The notes under the pieces were generated by a model. The model had not been told where the DNA came from and searched no databases. It worked only from the letters and a program-made list of their open reading frames with translations. 64,000 nucleotides of DNA from Kalaharituber pfeilii. Lineage: Eukaryota; Ascomycota; Pezizomycetes; Pezizales; Pezizaceae. A program made the position numbers and the translations under genes. The number at the start of each line of letters is the position of its first letter. Position 1 is the stretch's first letter. The stretch covers positions 248,001-312,000 of the forward strand of contig WHUZ01000071.1 in assembly GCA_015179045.1 (NCBI GenBank), given 5' to 3'. Positions 12,612-25,314 of the stretch are shown here, piece after piece.

Positions 12612-13252
12612 TCATGTTGATCTTCGAGTGAGTGTCTGTTTAGGGGCACCTACATCATGCTATGCACACATTTTTTTTTTTCTTTTTTCAGGCTAAGGCA
12701 AGGCGTTACCTGATGATATAAAACAGGCAGAAAATCATGAAGATACCAATACGTGCCCAAACTCGGATCTACAAATATCGATGGCTGGTTGAGACAGTGC
12801 TAGGGCTGAAGCTTGCTAGGCCTTGCACTCGTGTCGAGAACAGAGTATTTGTTATTTGTCTTGGCAATCGGTCCCTTTAGTCTGGGTACGAGAACAGCTA
12901 GATCTGGAACAGGCAGTTTGTGCGGGCCACAATCCTTGCACGAAGTTTCCCAAATGAAGTATCGAAGAGACTGCTCTTTTTTTTTTTTTTTTCGACTCTA
13001 GGCTTTAATCAGATATATCGAGTATTTGGGACTGATAGGGCCAGTTGGTGGCTTAGATTTTCGGCCAACTAGCGATTCACCAGATAGCTCTAGCGAGTGT
13101 ACGGAGTTTGTGAACGGGCAGGGGCACCAGATGGAGTACTGCAAGCTAGGCCCACTCGGCCGTATCACTCAAAATTTTTTTAATTGATTACCTGCATTCA
13201 TCGACTTCTATCCTCTCTTGGACTCAGATAGCTATCTAAAAGCTCAGAAGCC
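12612..13252. other. Gene-free stretch
   Basis: No supported gene. Contains T tracts at about 12670 and 12977-12993. The boundary with the LINE copy downstream is unclear. Confidence 0.4.
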
Positions 13253-13264
13253 TAGCCGAGCGCC

Positions 13265-13329
13265 TCTCGCCATAGCCCGTGGGGCGGCAAGCGAGTATTG
13301 ATATAAAAAAAAAAAAAAAAAAAAAAAAA
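13265..13329 (+). mobile_element. Micro-retroposon family A: LINE 3'-terminal hairpin plus poly(A), with target duplication
   Basis: A 65-bp insertion made only of the family A terminal hairpin (CTCGC, inner GCCC/GGGC, GCGAG), then TATTGATAT and an A tract of about 23. It is flanked by a perfect 12-bp duplication, TAGCCGAGCGCC, at 13253-13264 and 13330-13341. The 5' end coincides, to within one base, with that of the copy at 46517-46572. It sits inside or at the edge of an older LINE copy, whose RNase H region resumes at 13342. It has no coding capacity. Retroposition by target-primed reverse transcription is inferred from the duplication and the A tail. Confidence 0.9.
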
Positions 13330-13341
13330 TAGCCGAGCGCC

Positions 13342-14015
13342 GCCCAGCACCTGGAGGAGCAACCCGGCTGGTCCGAGAGGCCTGGGAAGAAAGGGCCACA
13401 CGAGGAGGCATGGACGTAGCAGTGCTGTGGATAAAGGTCCACAAGGTGTCGAGGGCAATGAGAGGGCTGACAGAGCGGCCAGAATCGGTTCCCTCCGACC
13501 CTATCAAGATGAGACCGTGACAGAGGCAGGGTTGCGAATGGAGGCGAGAGCTCAAAGGGCGAGAAAGAGAGCCAGACTGGCCCTAAGCTACAGGCCACTG
13601 GAGCGCCTAGGCAGTCAGGTGTCCATCCTAGCGGGACTCCTGGGAGGCAAGGGTCTCAGAGCCTGGAGACACAAGATAGGCAAGGAAGAGAGCCCAGAGC
13701 GCAGGTGGTGCCGAGAAGCCGAAGAGACGGTGGATAACATCTGGAATGAATGCAGAACATGGAAGCGGATGTGGCCAGGGGGGCGCATTCGGTGAGAGAC
13801 CCGCCGAAGGCGAAGGAGGGCGGAGGGGACCCCTTGGCCGAGATGCTGGAGTCGGCGAGGCGATGATTTTTCCTTACGTACGTTAACTTAGGGGGTTAGC
13901 TTTCGGTTTTGGGACTTCTTCTCAGTTTCAGGATTAGTTTTTTCCTAAATTCTCCTTTGTACCTAGCCTCGCCTAGCCCGCAGAGCGGCATGCGAGTAAT
14001 GATATATATAAAACC
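13342..14015 (+). mobile_element. LINE family A (Tad/I-like), 5'-truncated: RNase H end, zinc knuckle, 3'UTR
   Basis: This is the decayed 3' part of a non-LTR retrotransposon. At 13430-13795 the translation shows the RNase H C-terminal signature GVEGNERADRAAR, then a basic region, then LRAWRHKIGKEE followed by a degenerate zinc knuckle (RWCREAEE, NIWNEC). Just upstream, LWIKVHK reads in another frame, so there is a frameshift. A C-terminal segment and 3'UTR follow to the family hairpin at 13967-13999 and a short A-rich end. RNase H plus a zinc knuckle at the end of the second ORF is typical of fungal Tad1/I-group LINEs. No intact reverse transcriptase is present. Confidence 0.8.
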
Positions 14016-14145
14016 TTGGACTCGTTCGAAAACCTCCGAGAGCGGTCGGTACTCGTTACCAGTGTTTACTAATGGTACTGTCATCGTTCTTGAAGGTCGA
14101 TATAGGAGGTTGACGGTCTCATTCCTAGTCATGGTGTCTTACACG

Positions 14146-14209
14146 CCCTGCCATGGCGAACAGGTGCATGCGGGGTCATGTGATATTAAAAAAAAAAAAA
14201 AAAAAAAGC
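14146..14209 (+). mobile_element. Micro-retroposon family B: 43-nt unit plus poly(A), perfect 11-bp target duplication
   Basis: A 64-bp insertion: a 43-nt unit beginning CCCTGCCATGGCGAACAG and ending TCATGTGATATT, then about 18 A. It is flanked by a perfect duplication, TGTCTTACACG, at 14135-14145 and 14210-14220. A second copy with the same 5' end lies on the other strand at 46068-46127. CCCTGC can pair with GCGGGG within the unit. The parent element of family B is not in the window apart from a relic at 45.15 kb. Confidence 0.9.
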
Positions 14210-14428
14210 TGTCTTACACGGTGCTTAGTTTTGGACCGAACATGCTCAGCTAAGGAAGTGGACACTAACGCAAGTTTAGTCAAGAGGTATGATAACCCGG
14301 TTGTGACGCTCAATAAACAAATTGTCAGATGATATCTGCAGCCCGGACCCCTTTGATTGGCAACTAGTAGCAACGGGCTCCGGCAAATTGACGCTCGCTT
14401 GTAGGTCAAAAGGAGTATGGTAAGAATA

Positions 14429-14606
14429 TACAGGTGACCCTGGCTATAATGAACCTCTTTTTTGTGAAAACCTGGCTATAGGGAAGGGATGGGCCAGATT
14501 CTTTGTGTACACAGGTAAAGAAAGTGCTCTTGCTATAGTGAAAACTGGTTATAGTGAAGAAAAACGGTCGGATTCTTGGCCTTCATTATGGCCAGGGTCA
14601 CCTGTA
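14429..14606. mobile_element. Tc1/mariner-type MITE, family D copy 1
   Basis: A 178-bp element with TA at both ends and inverted repeats of about 25 bp: TACAGGTGACCCTGGCTATA on the left and its near-complement on the right, ending GGGTCACCTGTA. Subterminal GTGAAAACCTGGCTATAG motifs are also inverted. A close copy lies 370 bp downstream in the same orientation. Confidence 0.9.
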
Positions 14607-14976
14607 ATCTTAATTTTTCCAAGAGGCTGGAAAACGACTTACGTATTTCCGCTGCTCCGGCATGCACAACATCGGATGCACAGACATTTGCATTGAAGCC
14701 TTTCCGAAACTTAACCTTTGTAACACGTTACCAGCATTGGATAGTGCAGTTCCACGCGCTTATTGACTCCCCGCTAAATGGGACACGCTTAATTTCTCAG
14801 AAAATTACCAATGCGCGCCTTGGCCTCAATAGTGAATTCTCAGAAGACTTTAGCTAACTTAGGTTTTCTGTACATAACCAGATGCTGACATCTGTGCCTC
14901 AGCGAACCCTGACAGGGTCAACGGACATGCATTAGCCAATGCTGCTGCAGTAGCGAGCGTTACTCTCTTTAGGCTG

Positions 14977-15155
14977 TACAGGTGACCCTGGCTATAATGA
15001 ACCCCGTTTTAGTGAAAACCTGGCTATAGTGAAGGGATGGGCGAGATTCTTTTGTTTACAACGGCGAAGAAAGTGCCCTTGCTATAGTGAAAACTGGTTA
15101 TAGTGGAGAAAACCGGTTGGATTCATGGACTTCATTATAGCCAGGGTCACCTGTA
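14977..15155. mobile_element. Tc1/mariner-type MITE, family D copy 2
   Basis: A 179-bp homologue of the element at 14429-14606 in direct orientation, with cleaner inverted repeats (TACAGGTGACCCTGGCTATA at one end, its complement at the other). Non-coding. Confidence 0.9.
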
Positions 15156-18100
15156 CTTGAGAGCATTGAATGGCACTAACGAACTCTCTTACAGGATTTG
15201 AAGTCTAGGGAAGCAAGATTGTGGAGCGTAGCTAAATTACTAATACATCCTTTTTTTAACCTGACCTCTGAATCGGTCCCTATATTCCCTGATCTCCATG
15301 AACCTCATATGCTCTTTCTACTAGTCCTAATAATTTACGTACAATCGCCGTCTCACTACCTTCATTAAGGAGCCTAACACTCTGGCTAACCACGATATCA
15401 TGACACTTGGGCCGGGCCGACATGCCTGTAGTGCAAGTAGTGGTAATATGACGGTGACCTCTCCCAAGCAACGACGCGTTGTTTAAACATCTCATAGGTT
15501 CTGGACATAAGGAACCTAAATTCCGATCTCACGGTTCGCGCTATCATACACTAAAGCTGAGGAAGAGGCTACATTAAAAGTACGCCTTTTACTCACCACT
15601 CGATTGCGTTGTTGAAGGAGCTCTCGAACTACTTACTGATTGAGGTAAGTTGCCCAAGTGCACAGATCCGCCAGCGACGTCTCACAACACATATACACAG
15701 GTTCCCTGATATCTAATTACCAAAACCTGCGTATGCATTTTCATATCAGGTGAGAAGGTCCCCGATCGCCTGTGAGCACGAAGCAAGCCACATGGCTGTT
15801 CATGATCGCAGTCGGAATTAGCCGCACGTGCACATGCGTGTGTGTCACTCTAGTCTACAAACAGCATTGGTAAATTATTTACTTCAGACGACATTGCTTG
15901 TAAGGGAGTACTGTACGAGCACGTGCTTGAAACTCCGACGTTAACTTCAATTCTGATGCCGATGTCTCTCGACAAGCTTTGATCGAATTGGCATTTTCGC
16001 TTTGCCAATATTAGGTACTTAGTCTCATGCACAATATACTAGAAGTTACTAAACGCAAATTAGTATGTAACTAGGTTGAACCAAAAAAAGAGAAACATAA
16101 TAAAATAAAATACAACAGAATGAAATTAAACTATCGAAAGTAATCAACAAGCTTCTTTTGTGGATCACTTGGTCCTAGACCTCTACTTTTGGTTGTTCAT
16201 AATGGAAAACAGGCAAAAAGCTTTGAAAGAAATGGACCACTTGGTGACAGAACTGTTCCGAAGACAGTGGTGATATTTTATTAAAAGCGAAATCGATATA
16301 GTACCTATAGTAAGGATATGAATGGCGGTATAGAGAATAACATACATCATACAGGTGTGGTGTCGGGAGATATAGTGATACAATCCTGAGACTCATTATT
16401 CTCAATACATTAGGTGCCCCAGACCCACTTCTTTGCTCTCCGGCCATTCTAGTTCCTGTTATGGTAGGACCAGTAGGTTTTTTGCTTTATTTTATATGGG
16501 TAATATGCTGGAATATGTGGACTGGCGCAAAGAGGTGACGAGGTACTGCAGAATGGCTGGAGATATCGAATATTTAGAGCAATGCTGGAAAATCTTGAAC
16601 CCGTTTGGTGAAAACCTTCAGCAGTCGCTCATGTAGTTCTGAAATATGAACTTCTAGGTTCATGAAGTGTTCGATAGGTTGCGCATTGATTTCTGCTCGC
16701 GGTGGTCCATCAGAAATAGGTCTATGAACTTGAACATCACGTACGACAGTGATGATTCTAACAATTCAGTGAAACTATTGTAGTGGACATCGTCCAGGGT
16801 CCTTGTAAAAACTGTGTATTCATCAAATCTGCCAGAGAAGGATATAGACAAGTTGAATTGTTTCCACTCAACCTGTGACAAGATTGATGGCCGCAAAGGT
16901 AATTCGTTCCCATACGGGGAATCAATGCGTCGAGGGAAATGGTGGAACCTTCGTTCTCCGTTCTGCTGTAGGATTTCTCGAGGGTGGGCAGACTACAGTA
17001 CGAGGGAAAGATTTCCCAGTTCGGATAGTCAAGACAGTCGAAACAGCCCACTCGGACTGTCCCGCACAAAGATATAGAGCAACGCGTATGAAGTGCTTCG
17101 TATGGTATTATATTAGAGAGAGGGGTGTAAGGTCACGGGTGTTTGTATTCAATAGATCGATGTAGGTAAACTTTGTGTGTTGTGAAGCGGTGCAATATCG
17201 TTAAACAGTTACAATCTGGCTAGTCAGGCGGATGCAGGTTTGGAGTTGAGGATGATATGTACATAGTATATTGAATGTTGGAAAAATACTGAGAGGTCCA
17301 TGGATTGGATCCTTAGAAACCAGAACTGAATCGGTAGTGAGTCAGGGGAAATAAACCGAAATAAGGGCACTCATACCTAATTACTCACTTGTAACCGTTT
17401 CAGGGTAACCTTAATTCCTCCCATTGTTACCCTCAACTCTTCTATATTCACACCCAGTATTGAATGAAGTTAAGTAAAGAATTAATACAAAGCTAACGTT
17501 AAATGTTTGCAGTATTCGCAACTATTTAGTAGCAATCTAGTCTCAATCAATCATCATCATTCATTCTAGAGCGCAACAAAGCCAACACTAGCGGCACTAC
17601 GTTACTATTTGAGCCACCTGCACACTTCTCACCTCATTTATATAGCGGATGTGTAGTTTCATATTTTATTTATATAACAGCATCGTCAGGATAAATTAGG
17701 TTTGCAAAAAATGCTAGCACCAGGGCTACGTGAAGCATGGAAGGAAAGAGAAAGGATGAATCACATCGCGGCTGCACAGCTATCCCTCACTACACCCACC
17801 ATACTCCACCTCTCGCCACAAAATCTGACCCTCCACACAACCCGTTCTCCCTTTCTCATCACTTGCCCCCCACTCCAGCCACTCCCGATCTACAGTCCAC
17901 GCACCCCAATTCACATCTATCCCACTTCAGTCAATCGCCATCCGCGCGATCTCGATTAGCTCACCAAACTTCTTCGCGACTGCCCTTACTGGACAGCGCC
18001 GAGGCCAGCCCTGGACCCAGATTCTACTACCACATGCGTCTCCCGCCATCCTGGATCACTGCCGGGCCCGAGCGAGTTCTTGTCTCCGCTGAAGTGCGGT

Positions 18101-18189
18101 ATAGCTGGCAGGGAACGAGAAGTGATGTTTGTCCCAAGGCTGAGAAAGGGGATAGTTCAGGTATCATGCATGAGGTAGGCATGAGAATG
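15156..18189. other. Gene-free stretch
   Basis: Only short unrelated open frames. Those at 16175-16447 (-) and 16433-17077 (both strands) have no recognisable motif or splice structure. Nothing else identified. Confidence 0.45.
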
Positions 18190-18351
18190 TGCAGTCGAAC
18201 CTCTCATATTGGACCCTGTCATATTGGATAACCTTATTGGATTTACACGCCGGCCCGAGCCAATTGGTCCGGTGGGGATTATTGGGATATTCGTCCTATT
18301 GGATAAAACCCTCCAGTCCGGGCCTTATCCAATATAACAGGTTCGACGGTA
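18190..18351. mobile_element. Fot1/pogo-type MITE, family E
   Basis: A 162-bp element with imperfect inverted repeats of about 23 bp: CAGTCGAACCTCTCATATTG on the left, and on the right CAATATAACAGGTTCGAC followed by GGTA. Internal TATTGGATAA motifs repeat. The CAGTCRAACCTCTC terminus is like those of pogo/Fot1 elements known from filamentous fungi (family knowledge). A truncated relative lies at 46574-46680. Confidence 0.75.
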
Positions 18352-21300
18352 GCCTCAATAATCTTCCTCTGATGTCAACATGTGCATGCATCATGGGCAT
18401 CAAGAGGTTGCTCTGCTAATGGAGTTTGATCCCGAACGAAGCCGCGTCGAGAACGCCAGGAAGCTGGTTGTCCCAGAGGTTGGCAAGGACGCGTTGGTTG
18501 CTTCAGACACGATTCCGACTTTTCCGGATTTCTGTACGGCGACAGTAGATATTTTGCACAGAGGGCCAAGGACCGAGCATGGCGCCGGAGTTGAGCCAGC
18601 GAGGACGCACACAGTAACTACTGAGCTCATGGTCGGTGGTACTTTCGCACTGTAGGAGCCGTCGGAAAGAGCCTTCTGGAGGCAGAAGGCATGCACCAGA
18701 AGGAGGCGGAATTCGGCCAGCAGAGTTGCAGGAGACATTGAATAAATGGCACGGTTCAGGCTCGGAAGAACGCAGCAACTGGGCAGAGATTCGGCTTTGA
18801 GCAGAAAAGAAAATAATTATCTGCGGGTACAATAGTATTGTCAAGCAATATCGACCACGAAGAACAAAGGCTTAGTTTACACAGGGGAGCACAAGTAAGC
18901 TATGTTAAGTACTTAGAGTAATTGGTACAATGAAGCACAGGAGTAGTCTCGTAACCAGGACGCTGGCTAGCACAGGGGCACAGCTCTTGGTACCAAGCTC
19001 TCTACAGGATGATGAAGTTCCTCCCCCACCACTTACCCTCCGTCCGCAACTATTTCCACCACCCACAGTCTGCCTGCTCACACAACCTTGGCCTGTACTA
19101 TTCCTGCCCTCTTTGCGTCTCGGTGCATTCGGTCAAGATTCCTGGCCACTACGAGCAGTAGGTGGGCCCGAAGTTTGCATCCCTTAGAGGATGGAACTAT
19201 GGAGTGAGGCTTTCGCACAAGCTGAGTACCTCACTGGCACCCCGTTGGTTTTCTCTCCAGCTGCAAGTAGGGCTTGCCACTAACCGTGGAACTGAAGCCC
19301 TCACAAACTCTGCACATCTGAAGGGATCGTTAGTGCAATCGTGAAACAGGAATGTGAACGAATAACCCGAATGTGATTTGAGAGCTGCATGTGGTTACCT
19401 CCATGAAGGATGCTGGTATTAAGGGTGATTTCACCCCGGTTGGCTAGATTCTCCAGCACCCTTCGGCTGATCACACTCCAGCAGCCCGCGGCTGGCGAGA
19501 CGCTCCAGATGCCCTCGATTCCCCTTGACTGGAGAGAGGGGCGTGACACTATAGTGTTCTATGCCCCTGAAGAGTGCAGCTGAAAAATTGCCACTGCAAT
19601 GCAAGGATACAATGGTGGCATCGAAGGTATTGAGGTATCTCCAACCCTAAATTTGCCTTAGCTGGCAATCCCGATGGCCATAAAGCGACGCAGAGGAGGC
19701 CGATCCTGGCGTTCAGGCTGAACTGGCATCGTAGAGGAGCTCGAGGGGTCTTGCGGAAGAAATCACAATGTTGATGCCAATGAGCAAGGGTTTCCGCTGT
19801 TGCTATAGCATAGGAGAAAGGAAATGGAAGTGTTGTGCTTGTAAACTGAAGGTCTGGATCTTGAACCTGGGCTCGAGAAGAGGTCTGGATATTGGAGGAG
19901 GATGATGACAAGAGGGCGAGAGGAGGCAGAGAATAAATCTGGCGAAGGGGCAGAAATAGTCCCATGTGAAGAAAATAGTTTCATGCCAAGGGAAGAAAAA
20001 ATGAAGTGGGTCTAGGGGTAATCGCTGAGTCGTATATCGCATAAGGATTCCGCAGGATTCCGTGATCTACGGAATCATGGTTGCTCTGCGGAACTGGGAA
20101 GAAATGCGGGTACACCTAAACACTATCTGGCTTTACAACCTATCTAGCAGTCTCGAACCAGGCTACTGTTTAGTAGCTGCTACTGGGCGGTGGAAGAGAA
20201 ATCAAGTGAACTTGTTCATATGCTAATGTGAGATATAACACAGGTCCTGGAATGTTATATACCGGCGATGAGAAGCATGTATCAACTTTGTGGATATGGG
20301 GTTGGACATACACTACCTCTGAGCCCAGGGAATTCCGACTGCTCCCAGCAACCAGCCCGCCTCAATTGAGGTGGTGCTCTATCTAAATTATCGAAAGGTT
20401 TCTGAGAACTACGCTTCTTCTTCAAGTAACAGGTCTCGATGGGGAAGACAAAACATGCGCTTACCTTTATTCTATCGTCTCTTTGTCCTATGATAATAAA
20501 CTAATCGTTCGATTATATAGATATACTCCAACATAGCGGCAATCGGGACAAAAAGCACATCTCCACTGGGTGACCGCCTGGCAAGCCCGCGGTCTACGTA
20601 TCATCCACTTTTCAATTTGTTTTGAAAACGATGTTGATAAACATAGGCATATTACTTTGAAAAATACGTCTCAGAAAAGGTAAGGACATGGTAATCGAGC
20701 CTGTACTTCTTCGACGCTAATATGTGTTGACGCTGCAATAGACTTCGACTCGGGTGCAGAGATAGTTATATAATCGGAGAAGCACGTTGGCTGGAAACGT
20801 TGCCGTGAGAAATACAGAAGACATGTCAAAGACCAATTCCGTTATATCGATGGCCTATCCTACTATATATTGACAAGGTCGGAGCAATAACTTTGACGAA
20901 CAATTCAAAAATTTTATGACCACAGGAAACACATCCAAGCGAGAGACAGATTCATAACTGAAAGCAGATGCATTAACAAAATCACACCAACGATGGATTT
21001 GAACGGCATGCCAAAGCAATGGGTACATATGGAATTCGTGCTATTCCAGAATGTGACACATGTGGATGGAATTTCCCTCTGTGAAAGCACTACTGAAGCA
21101 TCAATGTACAGTCAAACACACAACAAGAGTTTCGTCTGGAGCGAGAAGGGGTTAGGAGACATGAAGCAGATTACTGTTTGATATATCAACCTCTCCGAGT
21201 ACCTTGGATCTCTATTGCAAATGCATTACGTGCTCACCATAGTGGCTTTCGTTCACTAATTTGCAGATGTGCTAGATCAGTAGAAGAGATGTGGAGGAAT

Positions 21301-24300
21301 GTCATAATAGCATGAGGTGATGCGAATTGGGTGGTTGAGGGTAATCAGGAAGCTTGACTAGGGTACTTAAATTCGAGCTTCGTATAAACAGATCCAAGGA
21401 TCACTTACTCTTTGACATCATTGCGGAACAGGTACTCAGTGCTGGAGCTACATTGAGGTTATCAGAGCCGTTTGTGTTGCATCAGCTCAACTCCATCCTC
21501 AGTTTGGCAACATAATGTTCCTGAAAACCACTTGTTTGCATGAGGTCGGTCTAGTGCTGGTGGAGATGTCCTTCCCCTTCCCCCTACCCCCCTAAATGGA
21601 ATAAAAACTGCTGATGCCAACTCACACGGTTCAATATAGCTATGCAATTGCGCCAATTTTCGTCCTCCATTCAGGTTTCTTGGGCTGGAACAATTCTCCG
21701 CAATCGCTCAGAATCGAGATATACGCAGTCACAACCAGGGCGCTCATGAAATTTATACTAATATACACTCCCTTGGGTCTTTTTCAAACACGGGTTGCAG
21801 GTAGGGTTAGGTATGTGCCCACGCCAATGCCTTCAGCTTCGAACTTCCATATCGACACAGTTTACTTGCTTATAATATCCCTGTCGATCTAGTTTGATAC
21901 TTTTACGCTGGCCGGTGGGAGCGGGGAAGGATTTTCTTGTGGCTTAAACTTAAGATTGTCTTACTAAAAACGGGTGGCTTATGGGAGGCCTGACGGATTG
22001 TTGGGATCGGATGATAATTATTGGCAAGGTTAATGTTACCGGTAAGTACACGCATGAAAAAGTGGACATTGACTTGCAGAATATGAAATGAGTCTCCAGT
22101 AAGGAGAAATTGATGCCCCAATCCTCAGATAGCACAAGATATTGAAGCTGACCCAAATGCCGAAGCAGAAGCAGAAACTAATGGCCAGCCAGGGCGCCCT
22201 GCCGTTGCCAATCTTATGCCAAAGTTGCCACTTGCCACTGTTAAGGATGGGTCTAGTGAGTCAACTTTTCGCTTTGAACTTATTACGTGCCTAGGGCAAA
22301 TCCGGGTTTGTTGAACCAGTAGCGGATCCATAGTGTGCAGTCATCAACCTGCATACGGCCGTTTATATGCAATACAGCCCTGCTTAATTTGTCATCAATT
22401 TATGCAACCATCATACTGTGCACCTTTCATGAAATGCACGGTACTCGAGCATTTCACACCATTGTTTGAAGCGTTCATTCCATGGTGAGATCTTGAGAAA
22501 TGTGCAGCCGAACGTGCCAAATAGGTCAATGCAGAACTATCTGGTCCGGGTCACTTGCGCTTATGCCAGGCCCCCAATGTGTTGCCAGGAAATGAGGGCA
22601 CATGTTGATTGGAAAGCGGAACACGCAATATTTCCAGACGATGAACACTGACAAACCAACTAGCGAAGGACTAGGCGGGGGCCTCCGAAAATATGTATGA
22701 GGGACAGCAGTCGTCAAGTGCAATCACACGTGCATCGTCCCATACACCACACACTCCAATTCATCCAGCGCAATCTGCATTTATTTTGGCAAAGTCAAAA
22801 AGCTGGCAAAGCTTGGCTACCGCGTTTTAAAGTGGCTTACTAGAGTTTGCTCCGTGGTACCTAAAGCTGAAAGGTGCGATCGATTAGGGGAAGGTTATCA
22901 GGAGCTAGGCACTTGCACACAAGCCAAGCATGGCGGGAACATAGTTATCTGAATCTAGATTCGATATGACAACTGGCTAAGGTGATAGAACCTGCACCCA
23001 AAGTTGAAGGATATCATTTTAGGATATATTGAATTTTGACAACTCATAGTATAGGTTCCATACGCTCAGTGAGATGTTGCAGCTAGAAGTGGGCCACACA
23101 GAACTTGGAAGAACACTTAAGGTGGATTAGAACATTGTCCGCTGTTGCGGTCGCGTGTTTGTGAGATGTAGCAAGGGGCCACGCCGGGTGCTTACTTGGA
23201 GCCAGGCGAACAAAGAATGAAGTAAAAGAAGCAGATATAAATAATACCTCCCGCGAGGCGACGGAGTTTGTGAGTTCTGGTTAACATTCAATCCTTCTAG
23301 CACAGAGGATCACTGGGGGATGGGAGTGAAAGTTGTGAGTTTGGAAGCTTGTGAACTGATTAGTTCAAGGACATGTACGGAGGTAAAGGAACGAGAGAGG
23401 AAAGTTAGATGTAAGTTCTTTCATCAGTATTTGCTGGTCTTTTAATTTTTTGCTCTGGTTTGGCCGTTTCTTGTTTTGTGGTGTTCTCTCGCGAGGTGGT
23501 GTGATGACAATGTGTCCCACTCTAACGATATGCAAGCTAGGATTGTTTTAGCATAATGGTTCTGGTGGCACCAAGGCTGTGAAAGGCGAGTAAAAGTACT
23601 ATTGGCCTACCTGGATCGGACACACGTGGTAGTGATGGCCGATTTTTTTCAAGAACAAAGGGATAATAGAAAGCACATTAGTATGACGTTTCCAATATGT
23701 TTCATGACCATGATGGATCTTACGCATACATTGATATTCCTTTGGCGATGGTTAACAGTACCTGTGCAAGATGATGAGGACAGTGTGGATATTCAATGCT
23801 AACATGAAGATCCAGGCGTAGTGCACTTTTATGCGCAAATTTGAAGTGCTGCTTCTCCAAGAAGATAGATCAATACCGAAGGGCGATAATACAAATCTAT
23901 TAAGACCGTACATTCCACTGCAGAGGAATTTCCGGTCGAGAACTATGTTCGGAAATGCAATGCTAGAAAAAAAGTGTTATCACAGCATTCTTGTTTTTTG
24001 TGATAAACGCTGGAAATTCAACTTAGGCCCACATCTGATAAAATCGTGAGGAGCCTCTGTGTCTGTGTTCTTATTTTGCGCAAGCCTAAATTTACTTTTA
24101 GAATTCATTACACAACATACCAGATTCCGCGCAAGGGAGCTCCCCAAAAGGTAGGATCAGCATTAATCTCTGCAATCTTTCGCAGATAATAGGAAACGCT
24201 GACTAGATTTGGTTAATTTAACTTCGTTGGACGCAGTTATTGGAGGACGTGAACGTTTCGCATTCAAGGTTCCAATACGTATCATTGGATTGTCTCGTCC

Positions 24301-25276
24301 TGATGATGGCGTTGTTTACAGTATGTGCTTTGCACATCATTCTAGCGATTGTATCTCTAGGTGTGCTACCTGGCTATCGATAGCTAGCCGTACGTGCCAT
24401 GATCTTGCTTGATTACGCCATGCCTTGATGTAGGGCAGTACCCACCATGGGAAGGAATCCAGATTCAAGGCCATCGTTGACATTTATGTGGAGGTGGGGA
24501 ATTTGAAGCGCGGGGAAGGTGTTCCAAACCTTAATTTGGCTAACTCTTGGATTGCCTCCCATTTTTAATTTGATTTCGAATTTTTTCGAAATTGATTAAC
24601 GATCAACTTGGTTAACGCTTGAGGCGATTCCTGAGGGAATGCAGTTGCCATTGCACATGCCGACGTTGGGGTGGGGGGTGGCGGGTGGGGGTTGGGGGGG
24701 GGGGAGAACTTGTGCTTTGGGCGCGGGTTGCGATTGCCTGCCGGTGTACGAAGGCCCTTAGGTAGGTGCTCTGCCCGCCTGGATCTTCCCAGTTCCCGGT
24801 CGGGCATCACTGCGGTTCTATTTGCAGCGTAAAGCACTCTACAGTATTTACCTGCCTCGCTGAGGCCGCAGGCCCTCTGCTGCAGGTGCATGTATCCCTA
24901 CTTATTAAGGTACGGGAGCGCGGAGCTATATGAACTGCAAGGAGCTAACACGTAACAGAATTTGCACTGCATGCGAAAAAAGGGAGGACGGTTCCAGAAC
25001 GATGTCGATATCCAGAGGGCAACTTCTGCGCATACATGCTGCGCTTTGAAGGAATTTTAGTTACCTGATGCCCGCATGCGACGTAAGCATGCTCGATGCG
25101 TTTATTTGGCAACGGCCACTTGTTTTTCTGACTGTGTCTTGCCACACTCGTCGGGGGCAGGCCGCAGTCCCGCAGGTTCTGAGTGGTGCGGCGGCTAGCG
25201 TCGAGTCAGCGGGGCGTCGACGCTGAGTGGCTACAGCTGGCGTGGTGCTGTTGTGGGGTTAACCAGTTGTTGAATG
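18352..25276. other. Long gene-poor stretch
   Basis: About 6.9 kb without a gene I can support. A coding-like segment at 22131-22318 (+) reads as an acidic then basic peptide (EADPNAEAEAETNG ... VANLMPKLPL) but has no start or partner exons, so it may be a relic. The frames at 18380-18655 (+) and 18400-18738 (-) overlap each other and match nothing I know. A G-rich patch lies at 24670-24710. Confidence 0.45.
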
Positions 25277-25314
25277 GTGCGAGTGCGAGTGCGAGTGCGA
25301 GTGCGAGTGCGAGG
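25277..25314. repeat. (GAGTGC)n hexanucleotide repeat
   Basis: About six tandem GAGTGC units, 0.7 kb upstream of the Argonaute start codon. Confidence 0.85.
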
